NCBI GenBank assembly: GCA_003344405.1
Contig: NOWV01000122.1
Location: 1 to 64,000, forward strand
Direction: 5' to 3'
DNA length: 64,000 bases
Origin: Trichoplax sp. H2
Lineage: Eukaryota > Placozoa > Uniplacotomia > Trichoplacea
The notes below the pieces were generated by a model. The model was not told the origin of the DNA and ran no database searches. It saw nothing but the letters and a program-made list of their open reading frames with translations. The position numbers and the translations under genes were made by a program. How positions within the stretch are numbered: position 1 is the stretch's first letter; each line of letters starts with the position of its first letter. Positions 10,371-23,575 of this stretch are shown one piece after another.

Positions 10371-13300
10371 AGCGTCAGCATATATACTTGCTAATTTGAA
10401 AATGGCAATCTTTAATTTTGCTACTAGCCACATCGGATATTCCTTAATTGCTGATTTGGAAAATGTAACATCTGAACAGCTATCTGAAATGCGATATCTG
10501 CGGGTAGCAAGGAGTTAGCTCCAGCTATAGTTTGCTTAATTTTACAGTACGAACATAATATTTAATTAAGTAGCTTAGAATGTTGAAGATAAAAGATAAA
10601 AATGACTTAAGTTTAAACATCGCGGCTAACGAAAGCAAAATATGAAACGAATAAATAAACCTATTCAGCATACCTTATACTTAGAAGATAATTGTAATTA
10701 ATGATATATTTTATAAATAAACTATGATAGTTATAAACTTTGAAGTTTTCCTTCCGTATTATTCCAAAATACTGGCAATCTTTCTTGTTAGGAGATTTTG
10801 ATTTTAGCAGTTCTACTCTAATTAAACCATGAAACTACTTTACCTGCTTGATTATTAAGTTCCATTATTTAAATAGTACTACATAGACTTGTAGCTATCA
10901 ATACAAGTATCTTTAGCGAAACCTCTAAAAATATAAGCAATCTGAGTAAATCAAACCAGAGTTAAGGCACTAAAATTGCTAACAAAGTTCTTTAGTGCTT
11001 GCACTATAGGTCCCTATACTAAGATATGATTTCCTAACTCTTCTATATATTACGAACTACTAAATTACACAGATCTAAATTCAATACTTTTACATCATTT
11101 TAAAATATTTTTTATCGAATTTCAAGATATCTGATGTATTTCTTCTTAGGTCAATGCACAATGCACAAATGACAAAAATGACACTTTTGCAAACTTGAGA
11201 AAACTTGTCTTTTTGTCCGTTAACTACCGAAGTCTTTTCTAATTTATATCACCTTAACATTCTTACTAAGTATTATTTCAAAAGTATAGTTAAACTAAAT
11301 TTTTCTGATTAACAGAGATTTAAATCAAAACAAAATCCGATATATCTATGCCGAAACATTCTACGGTCTAACAGAGCTAAAAATATCGTAAGTTTTGTAA
11401 TTATTAATTTTATCATATACTCATAGTTATGGTTCACCATGTTTAGGTATATAAATATCGTTTAAAGAATGTCAGTTTTTTACATCAATATCTCGAAAAA
11501 TTATTTGTCTCATAATAAAATTATATACTTGGTAGAAAATTATGGGGAAATCCAATTCAAGAAATACCTACCGATATTCTAAAATTTTTTCCAAAATTTC
11601 TTTCCTGTAAAATTTATTTCACTGTGATATATCTAGAAACAGAAAGTTTTTGCAAGCAATTACTTTATTAATCATGAACCATGGCTATATTAATAGCATG
11701 ATATTTTTGTATAATATTAGATATCCTTCGGAAAACAGCATTAGAAGATTCTCAATCAATACTTTTCGACGACTGAACCTACTGAATCAATTGTATAAGA
11801 ATATAAATACATCATATCATCTTGTAATAGCTTATAATTATTATCCAGAAGGTACAATAACATTGCTAATCGAGGTTTTCAATGTAGGTTTTCCAAGTAA
11901 TTTTGTGTTTACGAACTAATAATAGCAATGTTATTTGCCAGGGATCGTAATTTTACTTATTAGCTTAAATTGATATTGCATCTTTATTCCAGAGAAGTTG
12001 CAAAGACATTTATCAGCCATATTGACAGTGAAGTATTCTCTTTATTGCCAGCCATTTCAATCCTGTAAGAATATTCCAACATATTTACTGTCAAAGAGAG
12101 CTTAAGCGTAATTTTAAATCAAATTTTAAATTCCTTATATTTAAATTAAAAATATTACGTTATGAGAAATGCAGCTACTACTATATGTAAATTTCCGTAG
12201 CCTATATTGATATTCAGAAATCATAATTGCAGCTCAAATGGTATGTATCACTGTTGACAATTTCAGTTCGGATGCTTTCCAAGCTTTGATCTAGCTGCGA
12301 CAATATATCTCGCATTATAGAACGTATCTAATAAAGAAACTTTGCTTATGGATGCATACTGGGAGCTGATATTGGCTCAATCTAAAACGGAAATTAGTAT
12401 TTGTATATCGTCAGGGCTGTACTGAAAACTGAAAATATATAGCTGTACTTTAGAAGGTGTGCGATTAAGCTTGAGGCTAATTTACTGAGTAATTTTTCTT
12501 TGAGACTTAATGTGATTTGTTATGTTCCAATTTCACTGTATCGATTAGGACTTTTCTATTCATGTTGAGAAAATTCTGAAATCTAAATTTTATAGATATA
12601 TGAACGAAAATCGAATTAAAGCCATTTGTGACGGTGCATTTAAGAACCTTAAAAATTTAGAACAATTATAAGACATCATTATATATTATTTTAAAAATTA
12701 TCTCCATTACAGTAGATGGATATGTTATTTAGATCAGTCTTTCAATTCACATTTATTTGGCTCATCTTATTTTGAGTAAAATGATACACACTACAAAATT
12801 TCCTGTTTAGCATATTCCAATGCGTGCTATTAGCTTAGCTTACAGAGTCAGCTGTAAATTCGTAATTTAAACTTTCAATATTTAATTTCTAACGTTAGAA
12901 AAATGTAACCATCGCAAATAGTAACACTATAACCTACTATTGAATTTATCTTTCCAGCGTTTACCTACAATATGATTCTAAGTGCAGACGATCTCCTATC
13001 CACACGACGGATAGTAACAGCTCTAATCTTACTTAGACAAAAATCGACTCAAACTTTATTAATAATTAGTCAATCTATACTACAATTGCAATAACATTAG
13101 TTACCAGTGTTTAGATAATGTTATACAAGTATACAGTTATCGATTAACATGTAATATGTCATAGAAAAATTAATTTAAACACATTCCTAGATAAATTATT
13201 TCATAGAAATTAAGTTACCATATCCATGTAAAAGTTACTTCGTAGCAACCGTATGACATCGATGGAAAGAATTGGATAGATATTTGGGATATATAATCGG

Positions 13301-15974
13301 CATTTCAATGCCTCTTACGATGGTGAAATATATCATAAATGGGTTTTTTTAATTCTATAGATTGACAATCTATAAATTTAGATTTGAGTTAGTAAAATAG
13401 AACCAAACCACAATGTTACACCAAACGTTCAAGCTCGCTTTTAACCTTACGTGCTATGTTTTTTCACTATTAGTTTATTAATCGGAGAAAATTCATTTTT
13501 CTCTGTCCTAGCATAATGGCGATTGAAAGCAGCTAAAATTAAAAGGAAATTAGACTACAAACTCTAGAATAAATCCATCTTAGTCATGCAAAATCGAATA
13601 CTTCATTATAATATTCTTCTTTAAAGCTAAATATCGTATTTATGTACTGTATATCTTAAAAACAGAATTTTATTTGGCTATCAGCTTCGGCCTTACGTTT
13701 GTTTAAATATGAGCGCACTGTTTCATCGTTTCATCTTTCAGTGTTTAGTATATATATATATGTATCAGTTTCAATAAATTTATTAAGTATAATCAAGCAT
13801 TTTAGGAAACTTGTGAGCTTTATTTCATCTTACGATTATAATCTCAAATAGATTACTACTGTCATTGCAAACTACTATGTACTGTAAGCAAGTGGCAGAA
13901 ATAAACGTATTGCATATACATTTAAATTGAGCCATCGCTAATACTTTAAAGATGCTCATATTCTCTCTTGTGTTTGCATATGTCAGTAGATCTCTCTAGT
14001 AAAGATTGCGATAAACAACATATCATTAATATATTTCTCAAATTATTGAGTAAAGTCATAATTTTTTCTAACATTTATTGTCTCTAATTTTAGATACTTA
14101 TCATCAAATGACATTGCAATCATAAATAATAAGACCTTCCTTGGGTTACGTAAATTAAAGTGCTTGTAAGTGAATAGCATAGCACTTTCTTTCAGGAACG
14201 TCTAGATTATTCCTTGAATATATTTTTGAGCATCATCATGGTAAAATACAAGCGGTAGCCTCGGTATTTATCCAAATTGCTACCGCAATACTTCATAATA
14301 TGAGAAACATGGTTTTTAATACGATACAATTTAGGGCAATATTTTAGATTTATTCATGAATTTATTTCGAATCAAATATTTATACAATCTGGAAAAACGG
14401 ATGTAATTCGGTAATTAGCCTCAAACAGTTCTTGACGTAGATTTCAAATCAATAGCAGTAGCTAACATACTCACGATAATAAATCGATTGCTTTATAAAA
14501 GAGTTTATAGATGTGAATGAATATCCGCATGGTACATTTCGGCGATAAACTATTACAAATGGCATAGTATACTATATTGCACTGTACATATGTTACTGTG
14601 AGGTTGATCGATGAAGAATCTTCCAAACTTTGGAAAATTAAGATTTATTGAACAAATCCTCGTTGACGAAGGTACAACGTAATCGATTCGCTGAGGACCT
14701 CGAACGAGAAAGAACTCTCTGACTATACTAAACTACTCGCTTCTATACTTTTCGGCATTTACAGTCTTAGCACCTTACTTACTTACTACACACTTCAGTA
14801 TTAGCATCTTCAATGCAGGATAGTTTCCATCTTTCATGTGGAGCTCTAGTGTGAGCACTGTAGCACTCCTCTTCAAAAAGATTCCAATTACTAAGCTAGC
14901 TCTATTGAATACTTAAGCCTCGAACGAGAATATCGATCCCATGTTGAGCACAACACCTACGGTAGACATTACTAACTATATCATCCACTTAGAATACTTT
15001 ATTACACTGTCTTCCATTTGCCCACCTCGAATTTGGTGGTACTAAAGAAGTATAAAATTCTACCAATGCAGGCGATATTACAATAATTTCAGCACATAGG
15101 CCTGATCAAGTATAAATCAATGTAGTAGGGAAAAGGATCAAACTGTACAGTATGCTAAAATGCATCCGTTCAAACGCTACCAATTACTATCTGGATATTG
15201 CAATTTTGGCTTCAATTTGTACAAAATGGTTCGCAAATGCATGGTTTTAAGATGGACAGTGTAGATCGATATCTGTATAGGAAGGTTCATCACGATGGGT
15301 CTTTTTTAAGCGTGCTTCTTGTCCTTTTTACTATTCAAATAGATCCTAGAAAGCAAATCTCATGGTAGTGTACAACTATAAATTGCAAGTTGTAGTATTG
15401 TCCATTTCAATAGTTGTACTGCCGTCCATTGCAATAGTTTATTGACTCAAGTACTCGATTGCCTAAAAAGTTGGTACCCATTCCTGTGTACAGGACAGTA
15501 CTGTACTGTATACAGCAAGTTGAAAGGCGAATAGCAGGAGTCTTCCAAGTCCCTGGCTGCAACATATCGATGCGAGAGAGTTGAATATCGCCATCCAAGA
15601 TCTGCCACATTGCAACTTGCGCTCTGTTGATTAGATGATTTGCTAGTAGAAATAGAAATAGTCCGTATCCAACCGTTTGAAATCAGTAATGTCTACCAGG
15701 ACATCCATGGACTACCGGAATTGATCCATAGAGTCATTGTAGTGGCTTTTTTTTTCTCACTTTCATCACGTTTTCAACTTGGTTGCAATTCAAGGACAGC
15801 CAAATCGACGTCTATCATCAAGTCATTTGGTCATTTATGAGGAAACGTTTAGACATCCATTATCAATCCATTTTTATTGACTTGTTTGCCACCACAGTGC
15901 AGTAGATTGTATCATCGCCTTGACCAAGTGATTTTATACGTGATATTATTCCTTGCCATCACATACAATTAGCC
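10371..15974. other. Intergenic DNA between the ROCO gene and B4GAT1
   Basis: No convincing exon. The plus-strand open frame at 11650-11919 starts with TTG, is AT-rich and matches no family I know. Visible structures are a 19-bp interrupted palindrome at 13356-13374, a possible LTR-like remnant around 14640-14960, and a cluster of ACAGTACTGTA motifs at 15495-15515. The last few hundred bases probably hold the B4GAT1 promoter and 5'UTR. Confidence 0.5.
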
Positions 15975-18439
15975 ATGATTTCAACATCGACTATTCGTCG
16001 AAGATTATTTTTATTCATTTGCGCGATAGCAGTCATCAATTACTTTTTCATCAGGAGGCATATCAAAAATGAGGATTTGAAGAGACTGCCTGAGCAAGAA
16101 GAATTAATGAAGCATAGGAGAAGTGTGGTAAGCTGTAATAAGTAGAGTAGCAAACAGACGAGTCAATCACTCTTCATCGTAAACGAGTGGCTATTTCAAA
16201 CATGATTGTAGCTGCTCGATCCACTCTTTACTTTTCAAATAACATCATCAAAATCGACTGTAAAACGATCTAGCCGATCATAATCATTCCATAGTCATAC
16301 AAGTACTGATAAATGCACAATATCTTGTTCTATTTCATGCAAGATGGAATAGCAATACATGAAAGTTTAGTCTGTCTACTACGCCAGTGTCAACGTTGTT
16401 GCTAGTCATTGGAAGCAATACTACTCTTGATATTGAATACTGGATGGGTTAGAATACAGCAATTCAATCCATTTAAGTTCAACTAAACGTATTCTACATT
16501 ACTACAGTCAAGTGCAACAGTCCGTAACATTCTTCACTAGTTACATCAAGTAGATGAACACTTTTCTGCTAGTCTTTTGTCAAATTCTTACTCAAAACTT
16601 TTCTAAATATTCCCTTCACATGTTGAACGACTGGATTATAGCATCTGGAAATGTTGTATCTCAGCCTCCCCGATGATCAATCAAACAGCTATAAAATTCA
16701 CCAAGAGTTCAGGATTGCTTCTGAAGTAGTACCTGGTGAAACTACGAAAGATGTTACCCTGGTGGCACATTGTACTGTCAATAAGTTACACCTTCTGCTG
16801 CCTCTTGCCGAAAGATGGAACGGACCAATGTCTATCGGTAAAAATGGATAGTATATGCTGCACTAGCTGCTGTAGTAAATTAGCACTAGTTAATACCTTT
16901 TTCTTTTTGCAGTGAAACACAATCTACTATAACTTATACAAGGTCGTCTTGACTTCAACAGCAGCTGTACTAATAGACCTAATTGAAGAGCTAGAGCCCA
17001 CTAATATTTTCCATCCTATTCTACTGTAGTTGTTTTTGCTCCTGGAAATGACGCTAGGATGACCAGATTCGCTATTGATGGCTTACGTCAATGCAGCACA
17101 TATATTCGTGACTATGCAACATTTCATCTTGTGTACCCAACAGCTCTATTACCACCTTTTGACGGAGGGACTGGCGAACTATTCACCGAGAGAGAAATGG
17201 AATATGCAAACTTTTGCCCCGAAGTTATACCGAATCGAATTAAAGCGTTATCGTCCCATAGTAGTTATGACGATGGCTATGTAAGAGCTACAAGATATGT
17301 GCAAAAAATTCACAAAACTTTCAATAGATGACTACGTCGCTATAAGTTCTACTTTATCGTTCTTGATTCTTAGATTCCCTATCCAAGCAATTTATTGCGA
17401 AATATTGGCAGAGATTTTGCCAAATCTACCTACGTATTTGTTATTGATATTGACATGGTTCCTAACAAAGGACTATATCATGAGCTCATCAACTTTTTGG
17501 AAGAAAAGAAGTTATTTGATAGCATTGGTAAGTACAGTACATTAATTAGTTATACTGGATTGTACTTAATGAATTACAATTACTAATATGCAAATCAATC
17601 AACATACTACCTGGAGTACAATTCTACAGCATCTTTTGAGTTTCAGGTTACTCATCAACATTTTAATTGTCTAATCCCAATTACTAATACAATATAACGT
17701 ACATCGATAGAAAAGAACGCTTATGTCGTTCCCGCATTTGAAATAAACGAAAAGCGCGATATACCTAAAAACAAAGCAGCTTTACGAGAAGCTGCAGCTA
17801 GACCGTTTTATCACGAAGTGTGCGAGAAATGTCAAAGACCATTGAATTATGATCGATGGTGGAAGTAAGTAATGTGCGTTGTCTGCTAATCGTGATTACA
17901 AATACATTAGTTCACCGAGCGATTAACGTGTCAGTTACTCTTATGTACCTTAAATTATTTAGCCAGCCATAATCAAGATATTTTATATGTCTTCTATTTT
18001 TAAGAGCGAATAGTAACAAGGGTGTCCTTGGTCCTGCATATACCTTAAACTGGAAAGATCCATGGGAGCCGTTTTACATTATTGATTCGAAATCCCCTTC
18101 TTTTGATGAACGCTTCAAGCAGGTCATTCTAAAAGTGATTTCATGTGTCATAGCGATGTCATGTATAATTTTGCTGCAAAATTTAACATCTTGCAATTTT
18201 AATACATCTTTCCTGAATTATAGTACGGATTTAACAGAATCAGCCAGGCTTGCGAACTGCACCTTGCTGGTTACAATTATGTAATATTGAATAATGCGTT
18301 TGTTGTCCATCAAGGACTGAAAACACCACATAGTTTTCATAGCAACAAAGATTCACAAAATGCCCGCAATCGAGATTTATTCCGGAAATTTAAGAAAGAA
18401 TTAAAAGAAAAATATCCCACCACGGATAGACACTGCTGA
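15975..18439 (+). CDS. B4GAT1: Beta-1,4-glucuronyltransferase 1-like, GT49 family (B4GAT1)
   Basis: Seven exons join in phase: 15975-16127, 16642-16837, 17030-17280, 17374-17527, 17711-17864, 18005-18122 and 18224-18439. They give 413 aa, close to my recollection of human B4GAT1. Exon 1 encodes a short basic cytoplasmic tail (MISTSTIRRR) and a signal anchor (LFLFICAIAVINYFF), so this is a type II Golgi protein. The family signatures are DVTLVAHCTVNKLHLLLPLA with ERWNGPMSI, then YPSNLLRNIGRDFA, then the metal-binding DxD motif in FVIDIDMVPN, then NDAYVVPAF-like (KNAYVVPAFE), CEKCQRPLNYDRW, and a C-terminal NNAFVVHQG segment. Known family role: it adds glucuronic acid to xylose to prime matriglycan synthesis by LARGE on alpha-dystroglycan. 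The donor of exon 3 (TAT|GTAAGAGC) is the least certain, because an overlapping frame is also open there. The gene converges with AATF. Confidence 0.88.
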
Positions 18440-18870
18440 ATATCTTGATTGATTCCCTTTAAAAGCCAACCTAGAATTATTCTAACTTTAATGGCACTAA
18501 TTTAATACGCAATTACGTTATTGATAGTCAAACATAACAATGAATGAGGAGTAGTTACCGCAATGGCCATCACTCCATATTCTATACATAGATTTGAGAA
18601 AATTATATGATCCAAGGTTCTATTTTCATAATTCATTCATTAATATGTATCTAGTTTCGACTTAATTTTACTGTACATAGATATTTTCTTATTCTGTGTT
18701 GATGTTACATTAATTTAAATCTTTTCTTAAAGCCGGATATCGTTTACAACAACTGACGGTATACTTCAACAATATGTTATATAAATTACATGAGGTCATT
18801 TGTAATATATCCAACAATTTGATCATATTCATGATAGCGATAAAAAAGTTTTGTTACTTTAATAAATATT
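18440..18870. other. Convergent intergenic spacer (3' ends of B4GAT1 and AATF)
   Basis: About 430 bp between two stop codons on opposite strands. It must hold both 3'UTRs. No other structure was noted. Confidence 0.6.
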
Positions 18871-21800
18871 TTATCTAAAGAGAACAATATCACCATCCAA
18901 GTCATTTGAAGCTGATTTATGCTTTGTACCTTGTTTACCAAACAAGCTAGCGCACAGATTATTCCTGCGTAAATGAACAGTAACATTACTTACTCAATTA
19001 GTATACAATCATAGAAGTAGTTTGTACGTTATGTTTTCCATTTAGCATACTACATAACATGATGCAAAATGTGTAGAAACGATCAAATTACCTAGCTGTG
19101 TCTGTCCACGTTCCTTGCCTCATTGGCGCCGCGAAACTTATCAACTTATCGTGAACATCATATCTAAATGAACATATGCCAATCGTAATATGAACAAAAC
19201 AAAAATTAACAATTTAATCATGTCCACATCAATATATCAAGCAGCCAAGTCTTATTTAACCTTAATTTTCTGCCTTTGCTAGCTTTGGTATCCACTTTAC
19301 GCTTTACTTTACTTCTTAGCTGTTGAAATTGTAACCATTGCCTAAAGTCCAACAGAGGAATTCATTTACGCAAATTTAAAAATAAACATGTAGCAACATA
19401 TATCATTCGACTTAAGAAGTTGATTTATTAATAAAAAATTCCGGTGTGGATTGTAGTTTAAAATTACCTTCCCATTGCTAGTGGATCCGAATCTTTATTA
19501 AATGTGGACTTGTATTCAATAAGTTCTCGTAAAAGCTGCGAAAGAGCATACTAACAATTACCTGAGAAATTGATCGATTAAGTTATGATTTCAAGAATTA
19601 AGTACTATCTACATTCTTACTTGATGGTAAAAATCACTATCATCAAATATTTCTGGATCGTAATCTTTTAAATGGGAATCACGAGCATCTTTATCCTGTA
19701 ATTTTGTATCACATATTAAAATAGCTGACAGGAAAAGAAACCAAAATAATTTTAAAACTTTTTCAATACCCGGGAATCATTGTTCTCAAGATTTCCTAAA
19801 GCTCGAATTGGTATGCGCCTTAACTGAGTCCGTTTAATAAGTCTTTCTTTATCAGACAATATCTACGTATACAACATGAATAATTTTATTGTTAATTATT
19901 TGCTTAAATAACATTTAAGTTTGAGCGACGTTTAAAGTCTTGTGACTCAGGTACTACACAAAGAATCCTAGTAATAACCCTTATTCCAACCTTTTGAATT
20001 TGCTGCGGAACTGACTGATCAAGATCACTAAACTTCTATACAATAAATGAAGAGTAACATATTAAGGTTATTATCATTATCACAAGATTTAGCTCATTAC
20101 AATTACATTAGATTGTCACACCTTGCTATTCAATTTCCCAAAAGCGATTTGAGTTCTATCGCTCCATTTTTTAATAGCAGTACCTCTAAATTTATTTAAT
20201 ATCGAAGCTCTTTTATCTATTACTTCATCGTAATTTCCCTATAATAAAATTATCGCATGAATACCCACAAAAAATTGAGTTAGACGAATCAATACATTGT
20301 CAGAAGCAACCGAGTATAAATTAAAGTTAGGGTAACCAAGAGGACCTGACCCCACCAAAGGTATCAAGGTTACCTTAAAAGATTCAATACCTGAAATCTC
20401 CTCTTTCTGGATTTTCGTTTATCTTCTTTTATCGAGTTGTCACTATCGGATTCTTCTTCCTTCATTTCACTCGAAGAACATTCTTCAGAATTTTTAGCAA
20501 CGCTTTTAATCCCATGAACGGTTTCATCATCACTAGGAATTTCATCGTCATCATCACTATCTTTAACGTCTCCCGACTCAGCAAGCGCCTAAACAGCGTT
20601 AAAAAATTGTAACAACTCTTCAATGAGCTACATGCAAATGGAGCAATACTTGATATGATCTAGGAAAACTCTAAAACTTGACAGTGTCATTTCGTAACAC
20701 TGTTTTCATACCTTGTTAGAAGAGTTTAATAGCAGCTGTCGGGTTTCTGGATACTGCTGCATTAACTGTTCTTGTAGCACCAACAACTCGCTTAGTAGGC
20801 TTGCAACTGACGACTTGCATTTATGCAATGCTGTTTGGAATGTTTTACCACCACACTCAATAAAATTGGAATGTATATGAAATTGTGGTAACTGATTGGC
20901 TACCTGTACTACTGATTGCATCTGAATTCGCCAATCCATGAAACAATCCCATAATTCTATCGATGAAAATTTGATAATAGCATAAGGAAAAATTATTTCA
21001 GTACACCACTTTCAATTAGCACTGGAAGCATCGCAAATGCAACTACATTAGTATTCTTACGTAGCTGAGCCTTGGTCGCTTCCCCCTTTTCGATCTCTCC
21101 ATCAGCATCTCCCTGAGTAAAATTTTGTATCTCATCGTCATCTTCTTCTGACGTATCTACTGCCTCCTCATCACCCCTTTCGCTTACATTTTCATCTTCT
21201 TCACTAGCACCCTGTGCAGAGTCTTCATCTTGATCATCGTTCGCAGTTTGTAAATCCATCAGCTCATTACTTTCATCATCTGAATTAATTATCATATTGA
21301 TATGGTTAGTATGGCGCATCCATTTGCAGTCATTCCATACAGTATAAGAGGAGGTAATTGTAAGGCTTTAAATTCATACATCAACTTGATTCAAGCATAC
21401 TAACTGATAAAAGTAGAATTATGGAGTATACTCATTATTTAATTAACAGTCTATGTGTATGAGGGATTGTAAAACACGTTCAGCTCTGTAAATTGCTGAC
21501 ATTTTAAAGATTAGTAGTTTATGTTGCAAACTGGAGTCATTACTATTCATGTTCCACGTACGACATAGGTAAAATAAGCATATACGTAAGATCGCATGAT
21601 TACCAATTAAGTGTAATACTACTATGTTCTTACTATTAACGTCAAGTTTACAACTACACACTAGTACACAGTCGATATTTGAATTACCACTTTGACTCAA
21701 GTCTTGATCGCTATCGCCATCCAGGCTGGACTGTAATTCAGAATCTTGCTCACTCTCACTTAGCGATTCCTCATCTTCGTCTGTATACTCTTCCCTTTGT

Positions 21801-22060
21801 CGATGAATATCATTCCTACTGACAGTACTTCCTTGATACTTTTTATCGATCTGGTCAAGAAAAGCAACATTGCCCGGTCCTTTTTTCGATTTGATCAATC
21901 TGCTAGCTGCTAATCCTTCATCGCCGTTGCCATCGTGATCACCACTGGGATCACTTGCATGGCACAACTTGGCTGCTGAACTCTCGTTCCAGTAGTCTTC
22001 TTCAGGATCAAACAGAGGTGCTGGATTTTGCAGCTTTTCAATTTGTTCTTTCAGGCTCAT
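18871..22060 (-). CDS. AATF: AATF / Che-1 (apoptosis-antagonising transcription factor, Bfr2 homologue)
   Basis: Twelve exons join in phase: 22060-21688, 21279-21061, 20956-20712, 20588-20391, 20238-20122, 20035-19991, 19862-19770, 19695-19621, 19535-19468, 19341-19261, 19163-19092 and 18964-18871. They give 559 aa, essentially the family length. The N-terminus (MSLKEQIEKLQNPAPLFDPE) is followed by long acidic Ser/Asp/Glu tracts. The AATF/Che-1 domain shows VANQLPQFHIHSNF, LQEQLMQQYPETRQLL, KKWSDRTQIAFGKL and SDKERLIKRTQLRR. The TRAUB domain shows EIFDDSDFYHQLLRELIE, DPLAMGRQWLQFQQLRSKVK, KVDTKASKGRKLRYDVHDKL and FAAPMRQGTW, ending in a NNLCASLFGK motif. Known role: a nucleolar small-subunit processome factor (AATF-NGDN-NOL10 module) that also acts as a transcription co-regulator. 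Most exons are under 120 bp. The open frames seen at 20706, 20993 and 21443 are these exons with intron read-through. Confidence 0.93.
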
Positions 22061-22850
22061 GCTTATTCACCAATCGTCATGAATTATACAAGATCAATCT
22101 TGCAATCAACAGGATATTCGTATGATGCTTTCCTAATGGAGGGGCAAGCTATCATCAATGTCAGTATGGAAGAGAATGGATTTGGAGGACTCGCTTTCTG
22201 GCATGCGCAGTGTATTCCACGAAGGTGGTGGTGAGCAGCCGGTAAATGGTACAACTACTCGAACACCCGCTACTATTAAGTGAATTAGACCAAGTTTACC
22301 ACAGCAGTTTGAAACATTTGAAAGGATCGGCAGCATCAAACTTTTACAGGCATCCAGTACTGAGACAGCAACAAATCGATAGACAGCAAAAAATTCAATT
22401 TGTAATATTGCAATTTGTATGAAATCGGAGTTCGGTTTGTGACCCTTTCCTAATGCAGACTGGAGGTCACTGTCCTAACCGGAATCAGACAGAAATCTGG
22501 ACAGAATCGTCGGTAGAACAGCAAAGTAAAACTAAATCCAGTGCGCATGGTCGGGTCTCGCTCAGGATTCAGCGAATTAATCCGAAATGTATGCCATAAA
22601 ATGAGTCAAAAAATCCTTGGAAGCGATTTGAATCATCCCCTTGTTGATGTTCTAAACTTCTCTTATTGGAAATGAGTAATAGCTTGACTGCAGCTGCTAT
22701 ATTAAGGCTCATCGACTGAAGTTGGTGTTTGACCGATCTTACTGATTCCACCCATAAGACTAATTGCAAAATAGTTCTTGTACAGTGCTACTTGGACTTT
22801 ACGATCAATCCTATGCTGGGATTTCAGGAGCTATCACTATCTTAAAAAGT
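22061..22850. other. AATF upstream region
   Basis: About 790 bp between the AATF start codon and the 146-bp repeat array. Short open frames on both strands (22028-22234, 22133-22339, 22569-22769) overlap each other and match nothing I recognise. It presumably contains the AATF promoter. Confidence 0.45.
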
Positions 22851-23575
22851 CCTTTAGGCCTATTTTATGTGACTATGGTGGGCTACAATGTTGTAGAGCT
22901 CTGCAATTTGCCAGGATATGCTGAGTGTTTCTAGTAGAGAGTAAATATTTGAAGGATAAGTCAGACCTTAGCTAAGGATGTTGTAAAATGAAAAATGTTT
23001 TAGGCCCATTAAATGTGACCATGGTGAGCTACGATGTTGTAGAGCTCTGCAATTTGTCAGGATATACTGAGTGTTTCTAGTATGGAGTAAGTATTTGAAG
23101 GATAAGTTAGACCTAAGCTAAGGATATTATAAAATGAAAAGTATTTTAGGCCTATTAAATGCGATTATGGTGGGCTACGATGTTGTAGAGCTCTGCAATT
23201 TGTCAGGATATGCTGAGTGTTTCTAGTGGGGAGTAAGTATTTGAAGGATAAGTTAGACCTAAGTCAAGGATTTTATAAAATGAAAAGTGTTTTAGGACTA
23301 TTAAATGTGACCATGGTGAGCTACGATGTTGTAGAGCTCTGCAATTTGTCAGGATATGCTGAGTGTTTCCAGCGGGGAGTAAGTATTTGAAGGATAAGTT
23401 AGACCTAAGCTAAGGATGTTATAAAATGAAAAGTATTTTAGGCCTATTAAATGCGATTATGGTGGGCTACGATGTTGTAGAGCTCTGCAATTTGTCAGGA
23501 TATGCTGAGTGCTTCTAGTGGGGAGTAAGTATTTGAAGGATAAGTTAGACCTAAGCTAAGGATATTATAAAATGA
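22851..23575. repeat. Tandem array, five copies with a 146-bp period
   Basis: Anchoring on the TTTAGG at the left of each unit, copies start at about 22853, 22999, 23145, 23291 and 23437. The spacing is exactly 146 bp each time, with no indels. Every unit carries the block GTTGTAGAGCTCTGCAATTT and the block AGTATTTGAAGGATAAG (copy 1 slightly diverged). Copies 2 and 4 share the ATGTGACCATGGTGAGC variant and copies 3 and 5 share ATGCGATTATGGTGGGC, so a 292-bp dimer is also apparent. Copy 1 is the most diverged and copy 5 ends at AAAATGA near 23575. No ORF runs through the array. Confidence 0.95.

Noticed and set aside
18786-18986. Independent 66-aa membrane protein on the minus strand
   Set aside because: It is the last AATF exon read in a different frame. 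The AATF frame there gives the conserved NNLCASLFGK end.
22851-23575. CRISPR array
   Set aside because: The whole 146-bp unit is repeated with no unique spacers, and the gene content is animal.
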